From SZUA-365 sp049663345 (lineage in GTDB: Bacteria; Bacteroidota; Ignavibacteria; SZUA-365), in NCBI GenBank assembly GCA_049663345.1, contig JBATDG010000087.1:1-64000 (forward strand): a stretch of 64,000 bases of DNA, given 5' to 3'. The notes below the pieces were generated by a model. The model saw only the letters and a program-made list of their open reading frames with translations, was not told where the DNA came from and ran no database searches. Below, piece by piece: positions 34,595 through 42,108 of the stretch. Each line of letters starts with the position of its first letter. Position 1 is the stretch's first letter. Position numbers and translations under genes: made by a program.

Positions 34595-36448
34595 ATGAAG
34601 CGGCAGCCTGCGCATTCGAAAGCGCCTGGCGGTAAGCAGTTGTTCGGCACAGCCAAAATGGATGTGCTTATCCCTGCTGTAATCGCGTTGGCGGCTATCA
34701 GTCTTCGTCTTGCATTCATTTCCTCACTTCGCGAAACACCCTTTTTTCTGCAGCATTTTTCAGACACAAAGCTCTACATGCAGCTTGCGTCGCAGATTCT
34801 GGGCGATGGAATTCCGCAGGCATACTTCATGTCTCCGCTGTATCCATACATGATCGCGCTCATCTGGAAAGCTACCGGGAATCCGGAGTTGTGGGTCCGA
34901 ATACTTCAGGCCCTGTTCGGGGGAGGTACAGCGTTGTTGACGTATTTTATTGGGAAAATGTACTTCAGCCGAAGCACCGGGATAGTCGCCGGGGCGATCG
35001 TGGCGTTGTACGCTCCGCTGATTTATTATGACGGCCTCCTTCTGACTGAATCGCTTCAGACATTGCTGTTCACCGGACATCTTCTCATACTTCTGGCTGC
35101 ATTGGAGAAAAGGGAGATCAAATACTGGATCGGCGCTGGTGTCTTGCTTGGTCTGTCCGTTATCACTCGCGCGAACATCATTGTATTCCTCCCGGCCTTT
35201 CTGGTTATCTGGATGTTCTTGAAGAAGGAATCGAAACCGTCTCCTCGAAGCCTTCTCGCCTATGCGTTCGCAACGATCATGGTTATTGTGCCAATTACTC
35301 TGCACAACGCGGCAGCGGAGGGAGTGCTCATCCCGACAACGTCTTCGCTTGGGTACAACCTCTACGCAGGAAACAATTCGGAAGCGACGGGACTGTACAC
35401 CATGCCTGACGGAGTAGATCTCTCAGAGGATCTCAACGGCACACATTGGGTAGAAAAACAGACCGGTCGTAACATGAATTCGGCACAGGTTTCCGACTTC
35501 TGGCGCGATCGGGCACTCGGTTGGATGGGAACGCATCCCGGTGACGCGGCAATTCTCTTCGCCCGAAAAATTCTGCTGTTCTTTCATCCCGGCGAAATTG
35601 ATCAGCTGGGACTCAGCATGCGGTTTTACACAAACGAATACGGTTGGGTGATCGGCCTTCCTCCCGGTGCCTTCCCGGTGCTGCTGATTCTCTCCGCAAT
35701 CGGGCTTCTGCTGGCATTCAGAGATGGAACGGCGACCTGGGTACCGCCGCTCTTCCTTCTCGTTTACGTGCTCTCCACGGCTGTATTCTTTATCAGTGGT
35801 CGCCTGCGTTTGCCTGTTCTGCCTATTCTTATTCTCTACGCGGCGAGCGCATTGGTTGTGCTGGTGCAGCGCAGTAAGGAAGGCCGCTTTGCTTCTCTGC
35901 GCATCCCGGTTGCAGCAGGGGCAGTCGCGGCTCTCGCGTTAATATTTCTGCAGCCGGAAGTGCGCCAGGGTTTTGAACAGGAGTATCTGAAGATCGGGCA
36001 GGCGTCCTTCAACACAGGCGCGTATCCTGAAGCAGAGCGCCGATTCAGAGCTTCGCTGAATGAGCAGGTTACTGTCGATGCGCTGGTAAATTTGGGGAAT
36101 GCGCTTGCGGCGCAGAAACGTGTGGAGGAGGCGGCGGAACAGTATAGGGAAGCACTCAATATGGATTCAACCGCAGCGCTCGCCTGGTTCAACTATGGCA
36201 ATTTGCGCATGCAGACCGGGTCTCCTCAATATGCCTACGGGTACTGGAAGAAGGCCATCGAATGCGATCCTTTTCTTGGGGATGCGAGAAGGAATCTAGG
36301 CTTACTGCTGATGCAGGCCGGGCGTCTGCCTGAAGCGAGAGAACAGCTGACGAAATATCTTGAACTTGAGCCCGATCCTAAGCGGCGCTCCGAGATCAAC
36401 CGTGATTTGGAGCGCATTCGTCAGATCCTGGAAAAGGATGGACGCTGA
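34595..36448 (+). CDS. Membrane glycosyltransferase (GT39/PMT-like) fused to TPR domain
   Basis: 617 aa. The N-terminal part has about ten membrane helices with the pattern of ArnT/PMT-type glycosyltransferases that use polyprenyl-phosphate sugars. An acidic FSDTKLYMQLASQIL in the first periplasmic loop, MSPLYPYMIALIWK, and later GVLLGLSVITRANIIVFLPA all fit. From about residue 460, three to four tetratricopeptide repeats follow (GQASFNTGAYPEAERRFRAS, NLGNALAAQKRVEEAAEQYR, FNYGNLRMQTGSPQYAYGYW, NLGLLLMQAGRLPEAREQLT). The fusion suggests the enzyme docks to a protein partner or substrate. Its place beside T9SS cargo genes makes surface-protein or lipopolysaccharide glycosylation plausible; this is inferred. 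Confidence 0.82.
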   Translation: MKRQPAHSKAPGGKQLFGTAKMDVLIPAVIALAAISLRLAFISSLRETPFFLQHFSDTKLYMQLASQILGDGIPQAYFMSPLYPYMIALIWKATGNPELWVRILQALFGGGTALLTYFIGKMYFSRSTGIVAGAIVALYAPLIYYDGLLLTESLQTLLFTGHLLILLAALEKREIKYWIGAGVLLGLSVITRANIIVFLPAFLVIWMFLKKESKPSPRSLLAYAFATIMVIVPITLHNAAAEGVLIPTTSSLGYNLYAGNNSEATGLYTMPDGVDLSEDLNGTHWVEKQTGRNMNSAQVSDFWRDRALGWMGTHPGDAAILFARKILLFFHPGEIDQLGLSMRFYTNEYGWVIGLPPGAFPVLLILSAIGLLLAFRDGTATWVPPLFLLVYVLSTAVFFISGRLRLPVLPILILYAASALVVLVQRSKEGRFASLRIPVAAGAVAALALIFLQPEVRQGFEQEYLKIGQASFNTGAYPEAERRFRASLNEQVTVDALVNLGNALAAQKRVEEAAEQYREALNMDSTAALAWFNYGNLRMQTGSPQYAYGYWKKAIECDPFLGDARRNLGLLLMQAGRLPEAREQLTKYLELEPDPKRRSEINRDLERIRQILEKDGR

Positions 36449-36453
36449 AAACA

Positions 36454-36480
36454 AAAACGCCCCCTGATTGAGGGGGCGTT
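36454..36480 (-). terminator. Terminator between convergent genes
   Basis: The stem aacgccccct (36456-36465) and agggggcgtt (36471-36480) has a 5-nt loop. On the minus strand it is followed by a T-rich tract (TTTGTTTTC), so it best ends the CBS gene transcript, whose stop is 4 nt away. On the plus strand the hairpin may also slow readthrough from the glycosyltransferase gene. Confidence 0.85.
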
Positions 36481-36483
36481 GAG

Positions 36484-37047
36484 TTATTGTTCGTCATCTG
36501 CAAGAAGATCAGGCTCATCGGAAAGCGGAAATTCTTCCTCCTCCGCCTTGGAAAGCGGGTGTGGAGGCAGATTAAGCACCTCATCGGCGAAATGCTGCAC
36601 CAGGTAGGCAATGATATCTTTGACGGAAACAAGTCCCAGAGGCTCGAACGCATCGTTCACGATGGGAATGTGGCGATAGCCGCCGAGATCCATGAAATTG
36701 AGCGCATAGGCGATCGTATCGTCATCGTTAAGCGCCTGGGGATGAATGGTCATCACCTCAGTTATCGGCGACGAACGGAGGTCGAACGATGATCCGACAA
36801 TTTTTTTCAGCACATCGCGTTCAGTGAATATGCCGAGCAGTTTCTGATGGCTTGTGACCAGTACGCATCCGATGCGTTTGGTCTGCATCAGGTGAATCGC
36901 GTCACGTATCGGTGTGTCGATGTCAACCGTGATCGCAGGCTTCATGAGACTGCGCAGTGATCGGCGCAAATCTTCCACTTCCAGTGCAGGAATATAGGGG
37001 TCGGCATCCTGACTGAGGTCTAACTCCGGATCGTCCTTCCTGTTCAT
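36484..37047 (-). CDS. CBS-domain pair protein
   Basis: About 187 aa from the ATG at 37047; GTG at 37056 would add three residues. Two tandem CBS domains (a Bateman module) form the whole core. The first runs LMKPAITVDIDTPIRDAIHLM…LGIFTERDVLKKIV and the second runs VMTIHPQALNDDDTIAYALNFM…GLVSVKDIIAYLV. The C-terminal 30 residues are acidic. Such proteins bind adenine nucleotides and regulate partners; no enzyme domain is attached. It lies 26 nt downstream of the ammonia-lyase gene on the same strand and may be co-transcribed. Confidence 0.9.
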   Translation of the reverse strand: MNRKDDPELDLSQDADPYIPALEVEDLRRSLRSLMKPAITVDIDTPIRDAIHLMQTKRIGCVLVTSHQKLLGIFTERDVLKKIVGSSFDLRSSPITEVMTIHPQALNDDDTIAYALNFMDLGGYRHIPIVNDAFEPLGLVSVKDIIAYLVQHFADEVLNLPPHPLSKAEEEEFPLSDEPDLLADDEQ

Positions 37048-37073
37048 CACTACCACTTTCGCTGGTGAAAAAA

Positions 37074-38609
37074 CTATTCAAGATTTCCGATGGTACTTTC
37101 TACGTTTTCCAAGATAGTATTTTTTTGCACTAGTTCAGCGGTGCGGCGAAGATCTTCAAACATCAAACGGTCTGCATCGAGGTGAGGTACAGACTGTCGG
37201 ATAATGTTATGCGCGACGCGCGTGCCGCGGCCGAGTCCCATTGGCAAATGGAAATCAAGAGCCTGAGCCGCGGTCATAAATTCCACCGCCAGCACGTTCT
37301 CTACATTGCGCATGATCTGCCAGGCCTTTCGTGCGCCAATGGATCCCATGCTGTTGTGATCCTCCTGATTCGCAGAAGTAGGAATTGAATCCACGCTCGC
37401 CGGATGCGAGAGAACCTTGTTTTCCGAAACCAGAGAGGCCGCAGTATACTGCGCGATCATAAGGCCGCTGTTGAGTCCTCCCTTTGCGGTGAGAAAGCGG
37501 GGGAGTCCGCTCAGTTTTCCATTCACCATCCGTTCAGTGCGGCGCTCGGAAATACTGGCGAACTCTGACAAGGCTATGCCGAGGAAATCCGCTGCAAGGG
37601 CCACCGGCTGTCCGTGAAAATTCCCACCTTCGACGAGAGATCGGGTCTCCGCGAATATGAGGGGATTATCCGTTGCCGAGTTGATTTCACAGAGCAATAC
37701 ATTTTCAACGTAACCGATCGCATCGCGCGAGGCCCCGTGAACCTGCGGCATGCAGCGCAAAGAGTACGCATCTTGCACCGCGTCATGTCCGTCCCGATGC
37801 GACTCGCGAATTTCACTCTCATCCAAAAGACGCAGGATATTGCGCGCGACCGCCTGCTGTCCGGGATGCGGCCGCACCGCATGCAGGATCGGGTTGCAGG
37901 CATTTGTGGTGCCGAGCAATCCTTCGAGCGTCATGGATCCCGCGATATCGAACTGCCGCGCAAGCGCTTTTGCCCTTGCGGTCGTCCAGCTCAAATATGC
38001 CGTCATCATCTGCGTACCGTTGATCAAGGCCAGACCTTCCTTCGCAGCAAGCACCACGGGTTGTAGTCCATGTGCCTGCAGTGCCTCGGCTGCGGGACGC
38101 GGAGTCCCGGTCGCACTCCACACTGTTTCGAGTCCCATCATCCCGCAAACCAGGTGCGCGAGCTGCACCAGATCGCCGCTTGAGCCGACGGATCCTTGAG
38201 AAGGAATCACCGGAATGATATCGGCATTGAGCATCGCAAGCAGCAACTCGACGGTACTCACCCGTATCCCGGAATATCCTTTCGCAAGCGCGTTGGCGCG
38301 CAGCAGCATGAGGATGCGGGTGATATGTTTCGGCATGGGATCGCCGCAGCCGACTGCGTGGCTGATGATAAGGTTGCGCTGCAGCTGCTCGAGCTGATCG
38401 CTTCCGATATGCACATTGCTGAATTCACCAAAGCCCGTAGTGATGCCATACATGACCTTGTTGTCGCGCACCCATTCATCAACCAATGCACGCGATGCCT
38501 GCATGCGCGGAAGGGCCTCGGCGGATAGCTCCACCGTGCAGTCCCCGGCCGCCGCAATGAGTACATCTTCCAGTGTGAGAGAATTGCCGTCAATCGTGAG
38601 CGTTTTCAT
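37074..38609 (-). CDS. hutH: Histidine/aromatic amino acid ammonia-lyase
   Basis: 511 aa. This enzyme eliminates ammonia from histidine (giving urocanate) or from an aromatic amino acid, using an MIO group made from an Ala-Ser-Gly tripeptide. Conserved parts are YGITTGFGEFSNV, SHAVGCGDP, GNFHGQPVALAADFLG, QDAYSLRCMPQVHG and PTSANQEDHNSMG. The MIO tripeptide reads Ser143-Ser144-Gly145 (GSVGSSGDLVQLAH) instead of ASG. The SH selectivity pair (residues 83-84) resembles histidine lyases, but DLVQLAH and RCMPQ differ from classical HutH. No hutU, hutI or hutG is nearby, so a biosynthetic lyase is possible. The gene is divergent from a regulator and a lipid-type gene set. Confidence 0.85.
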   Translation of the reverse strand: MKTLTIDGNSLTLEDVLIAAAGDCTVELSAEALPRMQASRALVDEWVRDNKVMYGITTGFGEFSNVHIGSDQLEQLQRNLIISHAVGCGDPMPKHITRILMLLRANALAKGYSGIRVSTVELLLAMLNADIIPVIPSQGSVGSSGDLVQLAHLVCGMMGLETVWSATGTPRPAAEALQAHGLQPVVLAAKEGLALINGTQMMTAYLSWTTARAKALARQFDIAGSMTLEGLLGTTNACNPILHAVRPHPGQQAVARNILRLLDESEIRESHRDGHDAVQDAYSLRCMPQVHGASRDAIGYVENVLLCEINSATDNPLIFAETRSLVEGGNFHGQPVALAADFLGIALSEFASISERRTERMVNGKLSGLPRFLTAKGGLNSGLMIAQYTAASLVSENKVLSHPASVDSIPTSANQEDHNSMGSIGARKAWQIMRNVENVLAVEFMTAAQALDFHLPMGLGRGTRVAHNIIRQSVPHLDADRLMFEDLRRTAELVQKNTILENVESTIGNLE

Positions 38610-38717
38610 AATCCTGTAGTACAGTTGGACTCAAAAAAAGTACATCAACAAAAATACACAGATGGCGCGAGAGGGGAAAGGGCGGAAATCCTCGGCCCTA
38701 ACACACAAACTTTGTTT

Positions 38718-38909
38718 CCTGCGTGTGCCTTTTCCTGCGTGTGCCTTTTCCTGCGTGTGCCTTTGCCTCCGTGGGCCGTTGCCTGCGTGTGCCGTTGCCT
38801 GCGTGCGCCGTTACCTGCGTGCGCCGTTACCTGCGTGCGCCGTTACCTGCGTGTGCCGTTGCCTGCGTGCGCCGTTGCCTGCGTGCGCCGTTGCCTGCGT
38901 GCGCCTTTG
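38718..38909. repeat. 12-copy 16-bp tandem repeat
   Basis: Twelve uninterrupted units of consensus cctgcgtgcgccgttg, each 16 bp, fill 192 nt. Units 1-3 end in ttt(t/g). Unit 4 (38766) is the most diverged (cctccgtgggccgttg). Units 6-8 are identical to each other and end in a. This block structure indicates recent duplication, and copy number is likely variable between strains. Confidence 0.95.
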
Positions 38910-38959
38910 CCGGGCGCGGTGAACGCTCGCCTACGCCGTTTTTCGGCTTTGCCAAGCGC

Positions 38960-38988
38960 TTGACTTTGAAAGTATTTGCGTTTATGTT
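38960..38988 (+). promoter_or_regulatory. Candidate promoter of the GbsR-like operon
   Basis: TTGACT (38960-38965) is followed after 17 nt by TATGTT (38983-38988). It sits just downstream of the repeat array and just upstream of a palindrome, about 40 nt before the regulator ATG. Confidence 0.35.
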
Positions 38989-38991
38989 GTT

Positions 38992-39022
38992 CCTAACGTT
39001 TGAAAAATACCAAACATTAAGG
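38992..39022. promoter_or_regulatory. Inverted repeat, candidate operator
   Basis: cctaacgtttg (38992-39002) and caaacattaagg (39011-39022) form an imperfect inverted repeat with an 8-nt spacer directly before the ATG at 39030 and next to the -10-like box. The position fits autoregulation by the adjacent MarR/GbsR-type protein. Confidence 0.45.
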
Positions 39023-39029
39023 CCGCTAC

Positions 39030-39521
39030 ATGGATAGTCGTCCTGCACTGCTCCAGAAGGAATTTGTCGAAGCATTCGGCAATCTGTATGCGGCCTATGG
39101 CTGGAAGCGTCTCGATGGACTGATCATCGGCCTGCTACTCGCGAAGGCCGAGACACTCTCTCTCGATGAAATTTGTACATCGCTTGGCCGGAGCAAAGGT
39201 CCGATCTCCGAAAGCGTTCGTCAGCTCGCTGCACGGGGATTGCTGCGTAAAATGGCGGGCCGTGAGAATCGTCGCGATTACTACGCAATCGAGCCGGATC
39301 TGTTTTTCCACAATCATCAGCTCAACATGCGGGCTGTGCGGAAGAACAGAGCCATTGCGGAGGAGTATCTCGCGCAGGAAGCGGGTTCTGCAGAACTCGA
39401 AGGCATGCGGAAAAATCTTCGCATCATGCACGCCTTCTATACGTTGATGGAGAGTTTCTATAGTGATTTTTCCATGAGATGGAACGCAGAGAAACAGCGG
39501 CTCATCGAATTGGAGAAATGA
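39030..39521 (+). CDS. GbsR/MarR-family transcriptional regulator
   Basis: 163 aa. Winged-helix DNA-binding region: LDGLIIGLLLAKAETLSLDE, SLGRSKGPISESVRQLAARG (recognition helix), LLRKMAGRENRRDYYAIEPD (wing). The N-terminal EFVEAFGNLYAAYGWKRLDG is typical of the GbsR branch, where FG.L(Y/F)…G..R..G.I is conserved. The C-terminal helices probably form the dimer and ligand site. It starts the plus-strand gene set that continues with the KASIII-like, symporter, ligase and hydratase genes, and likely controls them and perhaps the divergent lyase. Confidence 0.85.
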   Translation: MDSRPALLQKEFVEAFGNLYAAYGWKRLDGLIIGLLLAKAETLSLDEICTSLGRSKGPISESVRQLAARGLLRKMAGRENRRDYYAIEPDLFFHNHQLNMRAVRKNRAIAEEYLAQEAGSAELEGMRKNLRIMHAFYTLMESFYSDFSMRWNAEKQRLIELEK

Positions 39522-39576
39522 TCGGTCTGCGATGTAGTTTTCTGATCACAGGTACACGCTGCAAAAGGATAGGACT

Positions 39577-40599
39577 ATGAGAACGGCTGTTATCACCGGT
39601 ACCGGACTGTACGCGCCAGGGGAACCGATTCCGAACTCGGTTTTCAACGAGCGGCATCAGCAGGATATCGATAGCTTCCTTCGGGAGAACCGCAACATTC
39701 TTCAGCGCTATTACATGGCGGAGGACCAGGCTACATCCGATTTGATCGTGCCGGCGGCAAAGGATGCACTCGCTGAGGCGGGAATCACTGCCAAGGACCT
39801 CGATCTGATCATCGTGTCCACAGACACACCAGACTATATTTCTCCCAGCACGGCTGCTGTGGTTCAGTATCGCCTTGGCGCAGGCAACGCGGGGGTCTTT
39901 GATGTGAACACGGCCTGTGCGGGATTCGTGACTGCCCTCGACATTGCCTGGAAGTACATTCGTTCGGATGAACAATACCGGCACATCCTCGTTGTCGGGG
40001 CATACGGGATGAGCAAATATCTGGATCAGGACGATTACAAAATCGCGACGCTTTTCGCGGACGGGGCCGGTGCCGTCGTGCTCTCCGCTGCAGACAGCAT
40101 GCCGGATGCCGCCGGGCGGTCTTCCGTGGGAGTCCTCGCCTCGACGCTGTACGCGGACGGCAGCTTCCATGACTACATGGGAATTTTCAGCGGGGGGACG
40201 CGCATCCCGGCCTCGCACCAGAGTATTGATGCAAAGGATACTTTACTCCGATTTGCGAAGAAAATTCCTCCCGAAACCAATTCGCAGAACTGGCCGCGGC
40301 TGGTACGGACGGTGCTTGACCGCATCGGCAAAACGCCGCAGGATGTGAAGAAGTATTTTTTCACGCAGATCAACATCAACAGCATTCAACAGACGCTCGA
40401 TTTTCTCGATGTGCCGCATGAACGCTCACATAACGTCATGGATAAATTTGCCTATACCGGCAGTGCCTGCATCCCGATGGCCATCGCCGACGCCGTCGAT
40501 GCGCATCGGCTGGACAATGGCGACCTGGTCATGCTCGTAGGTTCAGGCGGCGGCATCTCCATGGCGGCCCTCGCGCTCGAATGGTCCTACACCACCTGA
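39577..40599 (+). CDS. KASIII-like thiolase-fold enzyme with altered catalytic triad
   Basis: 340 aa. The fold is that of 3-oxoacyl-ACP synthase III (FabH), with IIVSTDTPDYISPSTAA, the nucleophile Cys114 in NTACAGF, LFADGAGAVVL and a GSGGG(I/L)S glycine loop at the end. The usual His of the HQAN motif aligns with Gln264 (YFFTQININSI). The usual Asn of GNTS aligns with Tyr293 (KFAYTGSACIP). A canonical decarboxylating condensation needs Cys-His-Asn, so acyl transfer or a non-decarboxylating reaction is more likely. It is followed 9 nt later by a symporter gene and then a CoA ligase and hydratase gene, suggesting an acyl substrate. Confidence 0.85.
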   Translation: MRTAVITGTGLYAPGEPIPNSVFNERHQQDIDSFLRENRNILQRYYMAEDQATSDLIVPAAKDALAEAGITAKDLDLIIVSTDTPDYISPSTAAVVQYRLGAGNAGVFDVNTACAGFVTALDIAWKYIRSDEQYRHILVVGAYGMSKYLDQDDYKIATLFADGAGAVVLSAADSMPDAAGRSSVGVLASTLYADGSFHDYMGIFSGGTRIPASHQSIDAKDTLLRFAKKIPPETNSQNWPRLVRTVLDRIGKTPQDVKKYFFTQININSIQQTLDFLDVPHERSHNVMDKFAYTGSACIPMAIADAVDAHRLDNGDLVMLVGSGGGISMAALALEWSYTT

Positions 40600-40608
40600 G
40601 TACTGCAA

Positions 40609-42108
40609 ATGAACAGTGAGACGTATTATTCCTGGATAGCATTTTCGGCCTACGCGATCATCATTGCGGGCATCGCGCTATGGTCGCGAAGCCGGGCGCG
40701 TTCGATGGAATCGTTTTCGGTCGGGACGCGGACCGTCAGTCCGTATTTCGTCGGACTGTCCCTCGCGGCCAACATGGCCAGCGCGGCGACTTTCGTCATC
40801 AATCCCGGTCTGATGTATCTTTACGGCTGGGCGGGAATTCTCGGCTACGCCGTCGCTACGCCGCTTGGGATTTTCCTGGCCCTCATCATCCTCAGCAAGA
40901 AGTTTCGCAGCATCGGAGATCGCACACGTGTGATCACAGTGCCGCAGTGGATTGGCGACCGCTTCGGCGCACGCTTTCTTACAGTGTATTTCTCGGTTCT
41001 CTCGCTTCTGCAGATCACCTTTCTCGTGCTGATCGTTGTGGGGCTCTCGGTCGTTTTGCGCAGTACTCTTGGCATCTCCATCGAGACGGCGCTGCTCGTG
41101 GTCGTGGGCTTCACCTTCGGCTACATCCTGCTTGGCGGAGCGAGCGCGCATATTCTCACGAATACAATTCAGGCGACGATAATGATCGTCGTGGCTCTGC
41201 TCCTTATCACATCGGGATTTGAATATTTCAGCGACGGCATTGGAGGGTTCTTTACCCGCCTCAGCGAAGTGTCGCCAAATTTTGCTTCGGCAACGAATCC
41301 CGATAGCCAGCTGTTCCGTGACTGGTTTGAAGTGTTCGCCGCGAATTTTATCATCGGCATTGCCATTATTCTCCAGCCGCATATTATTTCGAAGTCGCTT
41401 TATCTGCGCACAGAAGCCGATGTCAACCGATATCTCGCAACGGCCATGATAGTCGCGACGCTGTTCTTTGCCGTACTTCTGACCGGTCTGTTCGCCAGAC
41501 TTACCCTCGGCGGCGAATTGCTGAAACCCGACACAGTGATCGCGACCTATATCGTACAGGAGTTCTCTCCGCCCATCCGTGCCATTATCGGACTCGGTAT
41601 ACTCTCCGCTGGATTCTCCACGCTCGAAGGAATTCTCCTCGCGCTCTCATCGATATTCGCCAACGATTTTCTCAAGGGCGTGCTGCCCCGCCGCATGACG
41701 GATGGGGATGCATGGAAAAAGCGTTCGCTGCGCTACGCGAAAATATTCCTTATTGCCCTCGCGCCTGTGACGCTTCTGCTCTCGCGGGATCAGCTTCTCC
41801 ATCCCTCGCTGTCCGTCGCGCTCTTCGCGCAGAACGGCGTGTATGGACTGTTCGCCGCGACATTTGTCCCTGTGCTCTTCGGCGTGTTCACCCAGCGGGC
41901 GACAAAGGGGATGGTGTTCACTGCCTCGCTCGTCGCACTGGCCGTGCACTTCGGCATGTATTATGGGAAATTGACCGTCTACCACAATAATCCCGCCGTG
42001 ACCGCAGCTATTGCGCTTATTGCAAGCGTCGCCATCATGCTTGCAATGATGGCAGTTTCACGCTCCACAGAGACTGCACGCTCGGTAGAAAAGGAGGCGG
42101 TCCGATGA
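40609..42108 (+). CDS. Sodium:solute symporter family (SSS/SSF) transporter
   Basis: 499 aa, about 13 membrane helices. The pattern SVGTRTVSPYFVGLSLAANM…SAATFVINPGLMYLYGWAG matches the family's first helices and unwound TM1 region. LTNTIQATIMIVVALLLI is the TM6 signature region, and AIIGLGILSAGFSTLEGILL is the sodium-site TM8 region. The solute cannot be deduced; monocarboxylates or amino acids are frequent for this branch. The last codons overlap the ligase gene by 4 nt (ATGA), so they are translationally coupled, and the solute may be the ligase's substrate. Confidence 0.88.
   Translation: MNSETYYSWIAFSAYAIIIAGIALWSRSRARSMESFSVGTRTVSPYFVGLSLAANMASAATFVINPGLMYLYGWAGILGYAVATPLGIFLALIILSKKFRSIGDRTRVITVPQWIGDRFGARFLTVYFSVLSLLQITFLVLIVVGLSVVLRSTLGISIETALLVVVGFTFGYILLGGASAHILTNTIQATIMIVVALLLITSGFEYFSDGIGGFFTRLSEVSPNFASATNPDSQLFRDWFEVFAANFIIGIAIILQPHIISKSLYLRTEADVNRYLATAMIVATLFFAVLLTGLFARLTLGGELLKPDTVIATYIVQEFSPPIRAIIGLGILSAGFSTLEGILLALSSIFANDFLKGVLPRRMTDGDAWKKRSLRYAKIFLIALAPVTLLLSRDQLLHPSLSVALFAQNGVYGLFAATFVPVLFGVFTQRATKGMVFTASLVALAVHFGMYYGKLTVYHNNPAVTAAIALIASVAIMLAMMAVSRSTETARSVEKEAVR

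Larger units (their letters stand above)
38610..39029. other. Divergent intergenic region with minisatellite
   Basis: This 420-nt gap separates the ammonia-lyase gene (minus) from the GbsR-like gene (plus). It holds a 16-bp tandem repeat array (38718-38909), a promoter-like pair and a palindrome close to the regulator start. Open frames across the array exist in all three plus frames only because 16 is not a multiple of three and the units lack stops. I do not call them genes. Confidence 0.75.

Noticed and set aside
38718..38909. CRISPR array
   Set aside because: Units of 16 bp follow each other with no spacers and no cas genes; it is a minisatellite.
38625..38963. Cys/Arg/Pro-rich frames across the 16-bp repeats as a small secreted protein
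   Set aside because: All three forward frames are open because the unit has no stop and is not a multiple of three; there is no ribosome site or signal peptide.
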